DNA from: Planifilum fimeticola
GTDB taxonomy: Bacteria; Bacillota; Bacilli; Thermoactinomycetales; DSM-44946
Reading direction: 5' to 3'
Length of the DNA: 64,000 nt
Assembly (NCBI RefSeq): GCF_003001905.1
Contig: NZ_PVNE01000008.1
Location: 62,001 to 126,000, forward strand
Both the position numbers and the translations under genes were made by a program. Shown one piece after another: positions 9,298 through 18,230 of the stretch; the stretch's first letter is position 1; each line of letters opens with the position of its first letter. The notes below the pieces were generated by a model. The model had not been told where the DNA came from, did no database searches, and worked only from the letters and a program-made list of their open reading frames with translations.

Positions 9298-10848
9298 CTA
9301 CTCGATCAAATCGGGCAGATCTCTCATCTTCACAATGGTATGAATCCGAAGGATTGCAGCGCTTACTTCACCCGCCGCCTGAAGGGCATGATACTTGACG
9401 GGCACCGGATCGACGACGCCCATTTCGATCATGTCGGCGACATTTCCCCGGTCACAATCGATTCCGAGGGAATCGGACTGCCGCTTCAACTGGAGCGCCT
9501 TCACGGCCTCCACTTTTTCGAGGGGGTTGAAACCGGCATTCGCCACCACTTGAACCATCGGGCGGTGCAGAGCCTCGGCCACGGCGGCCACTCCAAACCG
9601 CTCCATGCCCTGGACGGAATCGCGGTATTTTTCCACTTCCCGGGCCAGGGCCAGTTCGGCGGCACCGCCTCCGGGAAGGAAACCGCCGCGGACGGCAGCC
9701 TGTACGGCGGAGGCGGCATCCTTGCAGATGCGCTCCCGCTCGCCAACCACTTCCTCGGTGGAAGCGCCCACCAGGATGGTGGCAAAGGGTTTGCCCCGGC
9801 CGCCGCTCACCCGAATCCGCTGATAGGGCTCGTGGTCCTCCACTTCATCGCAGTGGCCGATCACCGTCTCCAATTCCTCCGGCATTTTCCGCAGAGCGGA
9901 ACGCTTGATGATCCGAGCGCCGGTGTGATCCGCCACTTTGGCGAGATCGTGATGGGAAACCCGTTGAACCACCATCACCCCGGCATCGGTCAACATCTCT
10001 TCGGCCACCGGGTCGACGCCGCGATCGACGACAATCAGTCCGATGTCCATCTGAATCAACTTTTCAATCACTTGAAGGAATTCATCCTTCAACTCCATCT
10101 GCCGCGCAAAGCCGGCCTCCGTGGCGAGGGCTTCCTCGTCCACCGGTTCCGGCTCCAGGGCGTCCCCCACGACAAGCACGCGGACATCATGTTTGTATGC
10201 CGGCATTTGCAGGTTCATCCGCCCCTTGTTGATCAGAATCCCCGCGAACACTTCACTTTCGGCCCGCGGGTGGGCAACCACGCAATCGCAGAGTTTGAAG
10301 TTCTTCTCCATCAGCTTTTCCCGGCCGACCATCTGAGCCGCTTCGATGACCAATTCCGAGATGTCCTCGTTTTCCCTGCCGGCGGTGAAAGCGATCCGTT
10401 GGAGCCATTCGTCATCCAGCTCCCAGATGGGACGGGCGATCTCCTGCATCTTCTGCAGGGCGAAACGGACGCCCTTTCCGATGCCGGCGATCACTTTTGC
10501 CACCGGCACACCCCGGAAAACCTGTTTGGCCCCTTCTTCCACCAACGCGGCCGCAAGCAGGGTGGCCGTCGTCGTCCCGTCCCCCATCTCTTCCTGCTGG
10601 GCTCTGGCCACGTTGACCAGCATGCGGGCGGCAGGATGCTTCACTTCCATGCGGTCCAGAATGGTGACGCCGTCGTTGGTGACGATCACTTCCCCCCGGT
10701 TGTCCACCAGCATGGTGTCAAGTCCCTTGGGGCCCAACGTTCCCTCCACCGCGGAGGCGATGGCCCGAACAGCACTGGTGTTGGTCTGGAGGGCGCTCAA
10801 TCGGGAATCTCCCTTGTCGGGTCCGGCAAATTCCTTCTGACTCTCCAT
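9298..10848 (-). CDS. group III (archaeal-like) chaperonin, TCP-1/Cpn60 family
   Basis: This 516-residue protein resembles archaeal thermosome subunits rather than GroEL. Visible group II-type motifs include LGPKG (38-42), VTNDGVTIL around N58-G60, the ATP-site GDGTT (89-93), a catalytic-type aspartate D378 in ERERICKDAA, and GGG at 393-395. The apical domain contains a stretch at about 232-267 that matches the helical protrusion serving as a built-in lid, so no GroES partner is expected. Bacterial chaperonins of this kind are known as group III, first studied in Carboxydothermus hydrogenoformans. The gene lies between hrcA and grpE, starts with ATG at 10848 after GAGAGGAG, and shares the CIRCE-controlled operon. 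The assembly state and clients are inferred only from the family. Confidence 0.9.
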   Translation of the reverse strand: MESQKEFAGPDKGDSRLSALQTNTSAVRAIASAVEGTLGPKGLDTMLVDNRGEVIVTNDGVTILDRMEVKHPAARMLVNVARAQQEEMGDGTTTATLLAAALVEEGAKQVFRGVPVAKVIAGIGKGVRFALQKMQEIARPIWELDDEWLQRIAFTAGRENEDISELVIEAAQMVGREKLMEKNFKLCDCVVAHPRAESEVFAGILINKGRMNLQMPAYKHDVRVLVVGDALEPEPVDEEALATEAGFARQMELKDEFLQVIEKLIQMDIGLIVVDRGVDPVAEEMLTDAGVMVVQRVSHHDLAKVADHTGARIIKRSALRKMPEELETVIGHCDEVEDHEPYQRIRVSGGRGKPFATILVGASTEEVVGERERICKDAASAVQAAVRGGFLPGGGAAELALAREVEKYRDSVQGMERFGVAAVAEALHRPMVQVVANAGFNPLEKVEAVKALQLKRQSDSLGIDCDRGNVADMIEMGVVDPVPVKYHALQAAGEVSAAILRIHTIVKMRDLPDLIE

Positions 10849-10943
10849 GGATGCGGCTCCTCTCTTTTGTTACATAGGGATAGGGGGCTCCTTCGAACCC
10901 CCGATCCAGTATCCATTCACTCCCCACCAATGCCGGATCGGGC

Positions 10944-11969
10944 CTACCCGAACAACCGGCGCAGATGGTCGGAGAAGTCTATGGCCAGCACTTCAAGAAG
11001 ACTGATCACCTTTTTGTAGTTCATCCGGGTAGGTCCCAATACGCTGATGGTTCCGACGGACCGTCCGTTGACCGTGTAAGATGCTGAGATGATGCTGCAA
11101 TTGTCGACCGCTTCACAGCGGTTCTCCTTTCCGATCCGAACCTGGACCCCGCTGTCCGTCGTTCCGAACAGCTGGAGAACCACGTCGGTCTGGTCAAAGA
11201 GATCGAACAACCGCTTCACTTTCTCCACATCGCGGAATTCCGGCTGATTGAGAATGTTGGTCGTTCCGCTGAAATAGATGCGTTCCTCCTGTTCCCTCCG
11301 GAGCATCTCGTCGATCATGGTCATGAGGTATTCGTACTGGTCCACATAACGCGCCAGCTCATCCTGCAATTCCTGTTGAACCGTCTGCTTCAGCCGATGG
11401 AGAGGGAGTCCCTTCAACCGGTGGTTCAGCAGATTGACCAGTTTCTCGATCGAAGAGAGGGAAATCTTTTCCGGAACGGTAAACCTCCTCTTTTCCACAT
11501 GGCCCGCATCGGTCACAATGACGACGACCGCATTGTTTTCCGACAACGGCACCACTTGCAAATGGCGCAGCTTATCCTCGTAGACCATGGGTCCGAGAAT
11601 GACTGTGGTATATTTGGTCAGCTTGGATAGAATTGAAGCCGTCTCCTGAAATACCTGCTCCAATTCGTCCATCTGGATGGTGAAAAGGCGCTTGAGCATC
11701 CGAATGTCCGACGTCCGCGGTCGGAGCGGCGGAAGGAGATGATCCACATAATAACGGTAGCCTTTGTGGGAAGGAATACGGCCGGCAGATGTGTGCGGCT
11801 GCTCCAGATAACCCATCTCCTCCAGGTCGGCCATCTCGTTGCGGATCGTGGCGGCGCTGAACCCCACCCCTTTCCGCTTCGAGACCGTCCTGGAACCGAC
11901 CGGTTCCGCGGTCAGGATGTAGTCATCCACCACGGCCTGGAGGATCTTTTTCTGCCGCTCGGTCAACAT
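10944..11969 (-). CDS. hrcA: heat-inducible transcription repressor HrcA
   Basis: HrcA represses class I heat-shock genes by binding CIRCE. The N-terminal winged helix (MLTERQKKILQAVVDDYI ... ATIRNEMADLEEMGYL) and the HTSAGRIPS-like hinge are clear, and the length of 341 residues is normal. I chose the ATG at 11969 because AAGGAGGTG sits six bases upstream; the GTG at 11978 falls within that ribosome site. The CIRCE element lies 17 bases before the start, so the gene should be autoregulated. A GGGGG/CCCCC hairpin occurs in the 95-base gap before the chaperonin gene (about 10872-10903) but lacks a T-run. Confidence 0.96.
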   Translation of the reverse strand: MLTERQKKILQAVVDDYILTAEPVGSRTVSKRKGVGFSAATIRNEMADLEEMGYLEQPHTSAGRIPSHKGYRYYVDHLLPPLRPRTSDIRMLKRLFTIQMDELEQVFQETASILSKLTKYTTVILGPMVYEDKLRHLQVVPLSENNAVVVIVTDAGHVEKRRFTVPEKISLSSIEKLVNLLNHRLKGLPLHRLKQTVQQELQDELARYVDQYEYLMTMIDEMLRREQEERIYFSGTTNILNQPEFRDVEKVKRLFDLFDQTDVVLQLFGTTDSGVQVRIGKENRCEAVDNCSIISASYTVNGRSVGTISVLGPTRMNYKKVISLLEVLAIDFSDHLRRLFG

Positions 11970-11985
11970 CTGCCCCACCTCCTTG

Positions 11986-12012
11986 TTAGCACTCCAAGCC
12001 TTCGAGTGCTAA
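11986..12012. promoter_or_regulatory. CIRCE operator (HrcA binding site)
   Basis: The sequence TTAGCACTC-N9-GAGTGCTAA is a perfect match to the CIRCE consensus. It lies between the hrcA promoter and the hrcA start, as in other Firmicutes. It predicts HrcA control of hrcA, the chaperonin gene, grpE, dnaK and possibly dnaJ. Confidence 0.98.
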
Positions 12013-12026
12013 AAATACACAATTTA

Positions 12027-12055
12027 AAAGTACCAGAAGGAAAAGGCGATGTCAA
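12027..12055 (-). promoter_or_regulatory. SigA-type promoter of the hrcA operon
   Basis: On the minus strand a perfect -35 TTGACA (12050-12055) and -10 TACTTT (12027-12032) are separated by 17 bases. The predicted start falls just upstream of CIRCE, so HrcA bound there would block early elongation or initiation. Confidence 0.85.
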
Positions 12056-12057
12056 TC

Positions 12058-13218
12058 TTATCCGCCGGCTTGTTCCGCCTCTCCCACGAAGGCGGCGAAC
12101 ACCTCGTTTCCGAAGAGCAGCCCCTGCTCGGTGAGGGCCAGACGCCCATCCCTCTCCGCAAGGAGCCCTCTTTCGAACAGGCGCGCCAGCACCCCGCCGA
12201 AGACCTCCTCCACCCTCCGTCCAAACCGCCTGAAAAAGCGGGAAGGATCCACCCCCTGAAGCAGCCGGAGTCCGAGAATCATCTCGTTCTCCATCGCCTC
12301 CGCCTCCGGCACCGGGTTCCGTTCGGCCACCGGAAGGCGCCCGTCCCGACAGAGCCGGATGTACTCGCGGATGCCGCGCACATTGGCGTGACGCCAACCG
12401 CCCACATAGCCGTGGGCTCCCGCCCCCAGCCCGTAATATTCCTCGTTCAGCCAGTAAGTGCGGTTGTGGCGGCTTTCCCGGCCGGGGAGGGCGAAATTGC
12501 TGATTTCGTAGTGGACAAACCCCGCTTCGGCCAGGCGGCGCCGCGTCAACTGGTACATGGCCAGTTCTTCGTCTTCGGAGGGGAGGGGCAGCCGGCCCCG
12601 CTCGTACAGAACGTGAAAAAGCGTGTTTTCTTCCACCTTGAGGCTGTAGACGGACAAATGATCCGGCTTCAGGGAGAGGGCCTGCTCCAGGGAGCTTTCC
12701 ATGTCCTCCACCCGCTGGTCCGGCAGCCCGAAGATCAGGTCGAAGGAGAGGTTGTCAAACCCGGCGTCTCTGGCCTGTTCCACGCTGCGAAGCACATCTT
12801 CCACCGTGTGGATCCGTCCGATCCGCACAAGCAGGTCCGGCCGGAAGGTCTGCACGCCGAGGCTGAGCCGGTTCACCCCGCCCTCCCGCATGACGCGCAA
12901 CAGCTCGGGCCCCGTCGTGCCGGGATTGGCTTCCGCCGTGAACTCCAGATCACCGGACCACTCCGGAAAGAAACGCCGGACTGCCGAGAGCAGCCGCTCC
13001 ATCTGGGCCGGTGTCAGCACCGTCGGGGTTCCCCCGCCAAAGAAGACGGACCGGATGGGGCCGGGCGGAACGTCCCGCACCCACATCTCCATCTCCTTTT
13101 CCAGTGCCGACAGGTATTCGTCCACCGGCTGCCCCTTCACCACGTAGGCGGTGAAATCGCAGTAATGGCATTTGTTGGTGCAAAAGGGGATGTGAATATA
13201 GACCGCTTCGGGGGGCAT
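12058..13218 (-). CDS. hemW: heme chaperone HemW (radical SAM, HemN-like)
   Basis: HemW is a radical-SAM family protein related to coproporphyrinogen dehydrogenase HemN, but it is thought to act in heme trafficking. The motif C13-x3-C17-x2-C20 follows the conserved AVYIHIPFC segment, and the HemN C-terminal domain (MILGLRLLQGVD) is present. The ATG at 13218 gives a standard 386-residue protein. The frame is open far upstream into lepA, but that part has no similarity to the family. The gene follows lepA by 44 bases, the order seen in B. subtilis, where it was once called hemN. Confidence 0.93.
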   Translation of the reverse strand: MPPEAVYIHIPFCTNKCHYCDFTAYVVKGQPVDEYLSALEKEMEMWVRDVPPGPIRSVFFGGGTPTVLTPAQMERLLSAVRRFFPEWSGDLEFTAEANPGTTGPELLRVMREGGVNRLSLGVQTFRPDLLVRIGRIHTVEDVLRSVEQARDAGFDNLSFDLIFGLPDQRVEDMESSLEQALSLKPDHLSVYSLKVEENTLFHVLYERGRLPLPSEDEELAMYQLTRRRLAEAGFVHYEISNFALPGRESRHNRTYWLNEEYYGLGAGAHGYVGGWRHANVRGIREYIRLCRDGRLPVAERNPVPEAEAMENEMILGLRLLQGVDPSRFFRRFGRRVEEVFGGVLARLFERGLLAERDGRLALTEQGLLFGNEVFAAFVGEAEQAGG

Positions 13219-13262
13219 CCGTCCCCCTCCTTCCCTCACCCTTTCAACCGCCGGGCAATGCC

Positions 13263-15086
13263 TCACTTCTTGCCGGAATCGTCCACCTTCAGCACCGCCA
13301 TGAAGGCTTCCTGGGGCACCTCCACATTTCCGACGGCCTTCATCCGCTTCTTCCCTTCCTTCTGTTTCTCCAACAGCTTCCGCTTCCGGCTGACATCCCC
13401 GCCGTAACACTTGGCCAGAACGTTTTTCCGCATCGCCCGGATCGTCTCCCGAGCGATCACCTTGTTGCCGATGGCCGCCTGAACGGGCACCTCGAACATT
13501 TGACGGGGAATCAGCTCCTTCAGTCGCTCCACCAGCTGGCGCCCCCGGTGATACGCCTTGTCCCGGTGAACGATGAAAGAGAGGGCGTCCACCGGCTCCC
13601 CGTTCAGCAGGATATCCATCTTGACCAATTGGGAGGGCTTGTATCCGATCAGCTCGTAATCGAGGGAAGCGTAACCGCGCGTTCCGGATTTGAGCTGGTC
13701 GAAGAAATCGTAGACGATCTCCGACAGGGGCAGCTCGTAAACGAGATTGACGCGGTTTGCGTCCATATACTGCATGTCGATATACTCTCCCCGCTTGAAC
13801 TGGCACAGCTCCATCACGGCTCCCACGTAATCATTCGGCACCATGATGGAAGCCCGGACATACGGCTCCTCGATGTGATCGATCTTCTGCTGGGGAGGCA
13901 TGTGGGTGGGATTGTCGATCTCCTTCACCTCCCCGTTCGTCAGGTACACCTTGTAGACCACGCTGGGAGCGGTGGTGATCAGCGGGATGTTGAATTCCCG
14001 CTCGATCCTCTCCTGGATGATCTCCATGTGCAACAGGCCCAAAAACCCGCAACGAAAACCGAATCCCAAGGCGGTGGAAGTTTCCGGTTCATAGCGGAGG
14101 GAGGCATCATTCAGCTCCAGCTTTTCCAGGGCTTCCTTCAGATCGTCGTAATCCGACGAGTCCACCGGATACATTCCGCAGTACACCATGGGATTCACCC
14201 GCCGGTAACCCGGCAGGGGCTCCTCGGCGGGCCGCAGGGCGTCGGTGATCGTGTCCCCCACCCGGGTATCCTTCACGTTTTTGATCCCGGCCACGACGAA
14301 CCCCACCTCTCCGGCGGACAAGGCATCCATCGCGACGGGACGGGGGGTGAAGGACCCCACCTCCGTCACTTCGAAGGTTTTCCCGGTGGACATCATCTGG
14401 ATCTTCATCCCTTTTTTGATCGAGCCGTCCACCACCCGGATATAGGTGATCACACCCCGGTAGGAATCGTAGACCGAATCAAAAATGAGCGCCCTCAGCG
14501 GCGCATCGGGATCGCCTTCGGGAGGTGGCACGTCGCTTACGACTCGCTCCAAAATCTCCTCCACGCCGATGCCCTCTTTGGCCGACGCCAGCACCGCATC
14601 GCCGGCGTCCAGCCCGATCACCTCCTCGATCTCCCGCTTCACCCGATCCGGATCGGCGCTGGGAAGATCGATCTTGTTGATCACCGGGATGATTTCCAGG
14701 TTGTTCTCCAGCGCGAGATAAACGTTGGCCAAGGTCTGGGCCTCCACCCCCTGGGCGGCGTCCACCACCAGGAGGGCGCCCTCGCATGCGGCCAAGCTGC
14801 GGGAGACTTCGTAGGAGAAATCCACGTGGCCGGGAGTGTCAATCAAGTTCAGGACATATTCCTTCCCGTCCTTCGCCCGGTATTTGAGCCGGACCGACTG
14901 CAGCTTGATGGTGATGCCCCGCTCCCGTTCCAAATCCATTTGGTCGAGGAACTGGTCCATCCGCTCCCTTTCCGACAGGGCCCCGGTATGTTCCAGAATC
15001 CGGTCGGCCAAGGTGGATTTGCCGTGGTCGATATGTGCGATAATGGAAAAATTGCGAATCGATTGCTGCCGTTTCCGAACATCCAT
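13263..15086 (-). CDS. lepA: elongation factor 4 (LepA)
   Basis: EF4 is a ribosome-binding GTPase that affects translation under stress. The G1 motif AHIDHGKST lies at residues 17-25, and DTPGH and NKID follow. The C-terminal LepA-specific domain ends with [22 protein letters not shown] favour the ATG at 15086 (607 residues, [13 protein letters not shown]) with GGGAAGG upstream; the ATG at 15125 would add 13 unlike residues. An ATG with a stronger ribosome site at 15154 opens a different, overlapping frame. The next upstream gene on this strand is far away (yqxA), unlike in B. subtilis. Confidence 0.96.
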   Translation of the reverse strand: MDVRKRQQSIRNFSIIAHIDHGKSTLADRILEHTGALSERERMDQFLDQMDLERERGITIKLQSVRLKYRAKDGKEYVLNLIDTPGHVDFSYEVSRSLAACEGALLVVDAAQGVEAQTLANVYLALENNLEIIPVINKIDLPSADPDRVKREIEEVIGLDAGDAVLASAKEGIGVEEILERVVSDVPPPEGDPDAPLRALIFDSVYDSYRGVITYIRVVDGSIKKGMKIQMMSTGKTFEVTEVGSFTPRPVAMDALSAGEVGFVVAGIKNVKDTRVGDTITDALRPAEEPLPGYRRVNPMVYCGMYPVDSSDYDDLKEALEKLELNDASLRYEPETSTALGFGFRCGFLGLLHMEIIQERIEREFNIPLITTAPSVVYKVYLTNGEVKEIDNPTHMPPQQKIDHIEEPYVRASIMVPNDYVGAVMELCQFKRGEYIDMQYMDANRVNLVYELPLSEIVYDFFDQLKSGTRGYASLDYELIGYKPSQLVKMDILLNGEPVDALSFIVHRDKAYHRGRQLVERLKELIPRQMFEVPVQAAIGNKVIARETIRAMRKNVLAKCYGGDVSRKRKLLEKQKEGKKRMKAVGNVEVPQEAFMAVLKVDDSGKK

Positions 15087-15862
15087 TTCCTTCCCTGGTT
15101 CAAAAAATCCGCTCGAGTCGTGCATTCAAGCAGACCGGCCTTCCGACCAGGCATTCGCCTCCTTTCGGCTGTTGGGTTTTCCCCCTGCGGACAGGACGGG
15201 TGACCTCGGCTCGAAACTCCCGCCCGGCCGGGAGATCGGCAGAACTCCGACGGGAAACGTCATCCTCGGGCGGCCGGCGCCTGCGGGTTTTACCGTCTGT
15301 TTCGCGATCGAAGGGGGTTCGGATTGCGTCATCCTTCTCCCCGTCCGCTCACATCCCGTCGTGTGCGGCCCTTCGGTTCCCGGGGCGGGCCTCGAGGAAG
15401 ACCCCGATTCCCGGTGCTGTTCCCCCTCGGGTTTCCGGTCGAAAAAACGGAATCCGGGAGCGGTTCTCCCGCGCCCAGGTTTTCCCCCGCCGGGTCCTGC
15501 TTGATGCGTATCCTTTAAGGGGGTGCCGCGTACTAGGCGAAGACTTCTTTTCTACTTTCCGGGGGATGCGCCTCCGACTGTCATCGATCCGTTCCCCGTG
15601 CCCGATTTTGCAAAGACCGCCATCGCGGTTCCAACGCGGTGCTGCTGTTTATATCATACCTGATTCGCCGACCGTGGCACATATATTATTATAGCTGTTT
15701 CAAACCGCCTGCACACGGACAAATCGACGATGGGCCGATGAAATCACGTTAAATCAGTATATCGGATTCGGCGGCGCCCTTCAATTGAATGCAGGGGCAA
15801 CCCGTGGGGGGAATCTGTGACAAATGTTCAAACACCCTTCGCGCAGGAAGCATCCTCCGCCG
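15087..15862. other. long intergenic region upstream of lepA
   Basis: This 0.78-kb stretch holds no gene that I can support. On the minus strand a TATAAT -10-like box lies at 15688-15693 and a TATGAT box near 15650, both with weak -35 matches. The lepA transcript may therefore carry a leader of about 550 bases. Several GC-rich hairpins are possible. A 68-codon minus-strand frame (15126-15332) exists but has no spacing between its AGAAGG and ATG and no family resemblance. Confidence 0.5.
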
Positions 15863-16301
15863 CTATTTTCGCCCGACCCTTTTCGAAAACCGGAATCCGG
15901 TGACTTCGTACCCCGCCTGCGTGTAAAACCGATGCGCATCATGGCGCTCGGGCCGGTTGCCGCTGGTCAGATAAATGAGAGCGGCGCCCTCTTGCTCAGC
16001 CCACTTTTCCGCTTGCCCCAAAAGCGCTCTTCCGATCCCCCTTCCCCTATCCGGGATCGGTGACCAACGCAGCGATTTGAATGGCTATTTGGTCGCTTTC
16101 GTAAAGGATCACCTTGCGCGCCCCGACCAACCCGACGACTCTCCCCTGATACTCGGCAACCCAGGTGCGATACATGGGATCGGAGCAGATTCGCTCCATC
16201 CGGCCGGTCATGGACTCGGCGGAAGTCGAATAGCCCAAATGCGCCATCAGTTCGGCCGCCGCCTCGATATCCTTCATGGTGAATTCCCGGACCACCAACA
16301 T
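15863..16301 (-). pseudogene. GNAT acetyltransferase with an internal frameshift
   Basis: The first 84 codons from the ATG at 16301 read as a GNAT N-terminus (MLVVREFTMKDIEAAAELM) and stop at TAG right after the IAALVTDPG segment. In another frame the missing half continues immediately: RGRGIGRALLGQAEKW, which is motif A, then IYLTSGNRPERHDAHRFYTQAGYEV, ending with TAG at 15863-15865. The total is 439 bases, which is not a multiple of three (net one extra or two missing bases) near 16047-16055. The sequence shows a broken gene. It could also be a sequencing error; programmed frameshifting is unlikely because I see no slippery site with a structure. Confidence 0.85.
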
Positions 16302-16435
16302 GCTCCTTCACCCGCCTTTGCGGGATGCGCTATGCATCCCTGAAAACGTTTTACGATTCAAACACGCCGTTTTCCTGTCTTGTGCCCCGTCCGGTTCCCT
16401 CCGCAGCTTCCGTCGCGTCCCTCGGGCGAAATGAA

Positions 16436-16479
16436 GGGGGACCGCAGGGAGCCTTCACCGTCGCCTCCGAGCGGTCCCC
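16436..16479. repeat. long hairpin downstream of the Rieske gene
   Basis: A perfect 10-base inverted repeat, GGGGGACCGC with GCGGTCCCCC, encloses 24 bases that can form an inner GGAG/CTCC stem. It lies 55 bases past the Rieske stop and is followed on the minus strand by only scattered T residues. It could act as a weak terminator or an mRNA 3'-stabilising structure. The rest of 16302-16533 shows nothing else. Confidence 0.5.
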
Positions 16480-16533
16480 CCTACAACACCCGGGAAGGCT
16501 TCACATCACCGCCAAAAGGGCTCCAAGCACCGA

Positions 16534-17067
16534 CTACCCCCTTGTTCGCGGCACGATTTTGCCCAGGTAAAGCCTTCCCTTTTCCACCTTCGTCTCGTAC
16601 CTGTCCAAGGGAGCCGCAGGCGGTGTGCCGGGGATGTTCACCCCGTTCTCGTCATACCGGCCGCCGTGGCACGGACAGAAAAACTCGCTTTTGAAACGGG
16701 GGTTCCCCTCCCACTTCACGGTGCAATTCAAGTGCTTGCAGACCGGCGAGAGGGCGAGGATGTCGCCGGAGGCGCTCCTCCGAACCCAGGCGGTCCTTTC
16801 AAATCCCTTTTCGGGATGGTACCATCCGTCCTTCCTTTTGACGAAAAACCGGACAAACTTATAGGTTTCACTGAATTGGTCGACGGGGCCGACATCGACA
16901 AAGGACGCTCTCTCCTCCTCCCGCTTCAGAAAGGGGTCGGCGGAAAAACGGACCATCGGATACAAAGCGGTTGATGCGAGAAACGCCCCCGTTCCCCCCA
17001 GGGTGTAAGTGAGAAACCGGCGGCGGGAAATCCCTTCGCTTCGACGCCCCTTCTCTTTGTCACCCAC
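16534..17067 (-). CDS. Rieske iron-sulfur protein (QcrA-like)
   Basis: This 177-residue protein is a membrane-anchored Rieske 2Fe-2S protein of the menaquinol:cytochrome c reductase type. A twin-arginine motif SRRRFL begins at residue 14, ahead of a hydrophobic segment (about 20-37). Cluster ligands are C110 and H112 in CKHLNC and C131 and H134 in CPCH, with C115 and C133 as the usual disulfide pair. I chose the GTG at 17067 with GGGGAGGTG upstream. No cytochrome b or c1 partner gene is adjacent, which is unusual, so it may pair with bc subunits encoded elsewhere or serve another electron route. Confidence 0.88.
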   Translation of the reverse strand: MGDKEKGRRSEGISRRRFLTYTLGGTGAFLASTALYPMVRFSADPFLKREEERASFVDVGPVDQFSETYKFVRFFVKRKDGWYHPEKGFERTAWVRRSASGDILALSPVCKHLNCTVKWEGNPRFKSEFFCPCHGGRYDENGVNIPGTPPAAPLDRYETKVEKGRLYLGKIVPRTRG

Positions 17068-17275
17068 GAATCCCACCTCCCCTTGAATTGCGCACCGGGT
17101 CGTGAGAATATCCGAGGCTCCAGCAACCGCTAGACCACCGCAAGACAAAATCGCTCGCCTTCCATCCGGAGCAAGCAATCCCCTCCTTTTCGATCCGGTT
17201 TCGCCTCTGATCCAATTGATTCCCGAATCGATTTAGGAAATGTTTACAATAAATGAAACTTTTGAGCCGAAACCG

Positions 17276-17310
17276 AAAAAAGGAGCCCGGCGAAAAAATC
17301 GCCGGGCTCC
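17276..17310 (-). terminator. intrinsic terminator after hemQ
   Basis: A 12-base GGAGCCCGGCGA stem (17282-17293 with 17299-17310) is followed on the minus strand by six T residues. It lies 14 bases after the hemQ stop and should end the oxidase-cytochrome c-hemQ transcript. Confidence 0.95.
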
Positions 17311-17323
17311 AATGCCGACTCTT

Positions 17324-18082
17324 TTACCCGCTGATTTGTTCCTTCAGCAGGGAAACCAGCTTCTCTTCGGTCAAACGGGCACCGGTGTAGAAGGGGCCGA
17401 ACTCCCCGAACCGGGCGCTGACTTCATCAAATCGCATTTCCGTAACAATCTTTTTAAAGGTAAGGGGATCGTCGGCGAAGAGGGAAACTCCCCACTCCCA
17501 ATCGTCCAGGCCGATGGAACCGGTGATGATCTGGCGAACCCTTCCCGCATAGGAACGGCCGATCATCCCGTGGCTTTTCATCATTTTCCGCCGTTCCTCC
17601 ATCGGGAGCATGTACCAGTTGTCGCTCAGGTGCCGGCGCTTGTCCATGGGATAGAAGCAGACGTATTTCGCTTTCGGCATGCTCGGCTGCAGCCGCTCCC
17701 GGAAAGCGGGATCGCTCAAGGGATCGGTCCCCGGGGGAACGGTGTACGCACTGAGTTCGACGACCGAAATGAAGGAAGTGGGAGCGGACGTCACATCGGC
17801 AAAGGCCGTTTTGTCAAATCGCCACTTCACCTCGTTCAACTCGTCGAGGGTGGGGCGGAAATGGATGAACAGCAGATCCGCCTTATGGCCGAAAACGGCA
17901 TACTGTCCGAAGCTGCCGCCGCCTTTTTCCTCCACGGACGCAAATTCCCGGAGGACTTCCAACAGCTCCCGGGTCACTTCTTCCCTTTTCTCGGGGGAAA
18001 GCGATTTCCACCGGTTCCAGTCGATTTTGCGAAAATCGTGATAGGCATACCATCCCTCGTAGGTTTTCACCGCTTCGCTCAT
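17324..18082 (-). CDS. hemQ: coproheme decarboxylase HemQ
   Basis: HemQ, a chlorite-dismutase-family protein, converts coproheme III to heme b in the coproporphyrin-dependent pathway of Gram-positive bacteria. The 252-residue protein contains the YVCFYPMDKRR segment, with Y144 matching the catalytic tyrosine of Bacillales enzymes, and H171 in MMKSHGMIGR matching the proximal heme ligand. The start is the ATG at 18082 after AGAGGA. The gene follows the cytochrome c gene on the same strand by about 150 bases, linking heme synthesis to the heme-copper oxidase upstream. Confidence 0.94.
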   Translation of the reverse strand: MSEAVKTYEGWYAYHDFRKIDWNRWKSLSPEKREEVTRELLEVLREFASVEEKGGGSFGQYAVFGHKADLLFIHFRPTLDELNEVKWRFDKTAFADVTSAPTSFISVVELSAYTVPPGTDPLSDPAFRERLQPSMPKAKYVCFYPMDKRRHLSDNWYMLPMEERRKMMKSHGMIGRSYAGRVRQIITGSIGLDDWEWGVSLFADDPLTFKKIVTEMRFDEVSARFGEFGPFYTGARLTEEKLVSLLKEQISG

Positions 18083-18230
18083 GGTCTCACATCCTCTGAA
18101 CGGCGTTATCAACCGGAGAGGGGTTGCGCCGCCACCTCCGGCACAACCCCGTCCCTCAACCATTTTACCAGTTTTCCCGAAGGGTTTGAAGAAAAACGGT
18201 TCCTCATCCCTCCGTCAAGCAGACAGCAAC

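Noticed and set aside
10849-10943. Possible second CIRCE or promoter before the chaperonin gene
   Set aside because: Only a GGGGG/CCCCC hairpin without T-run was found, with no TTAGCACTC half-site and no good -35/-10 pair.
13219-13806. 196-codon N-terminal extension of HemW
   Set aside because: The open frame runs back into lepA, but HemW proteins start at the conserved AVYIHIP segment, which the ATG at 13218 supplies exactly.
15126-15332. 68-codon minus-strand frame upstream of lepA
   Set aside because: The ATG immediately follows the putative ribosome site with no spacing, and the translation is Pro/Arg-rich without motif or family character.
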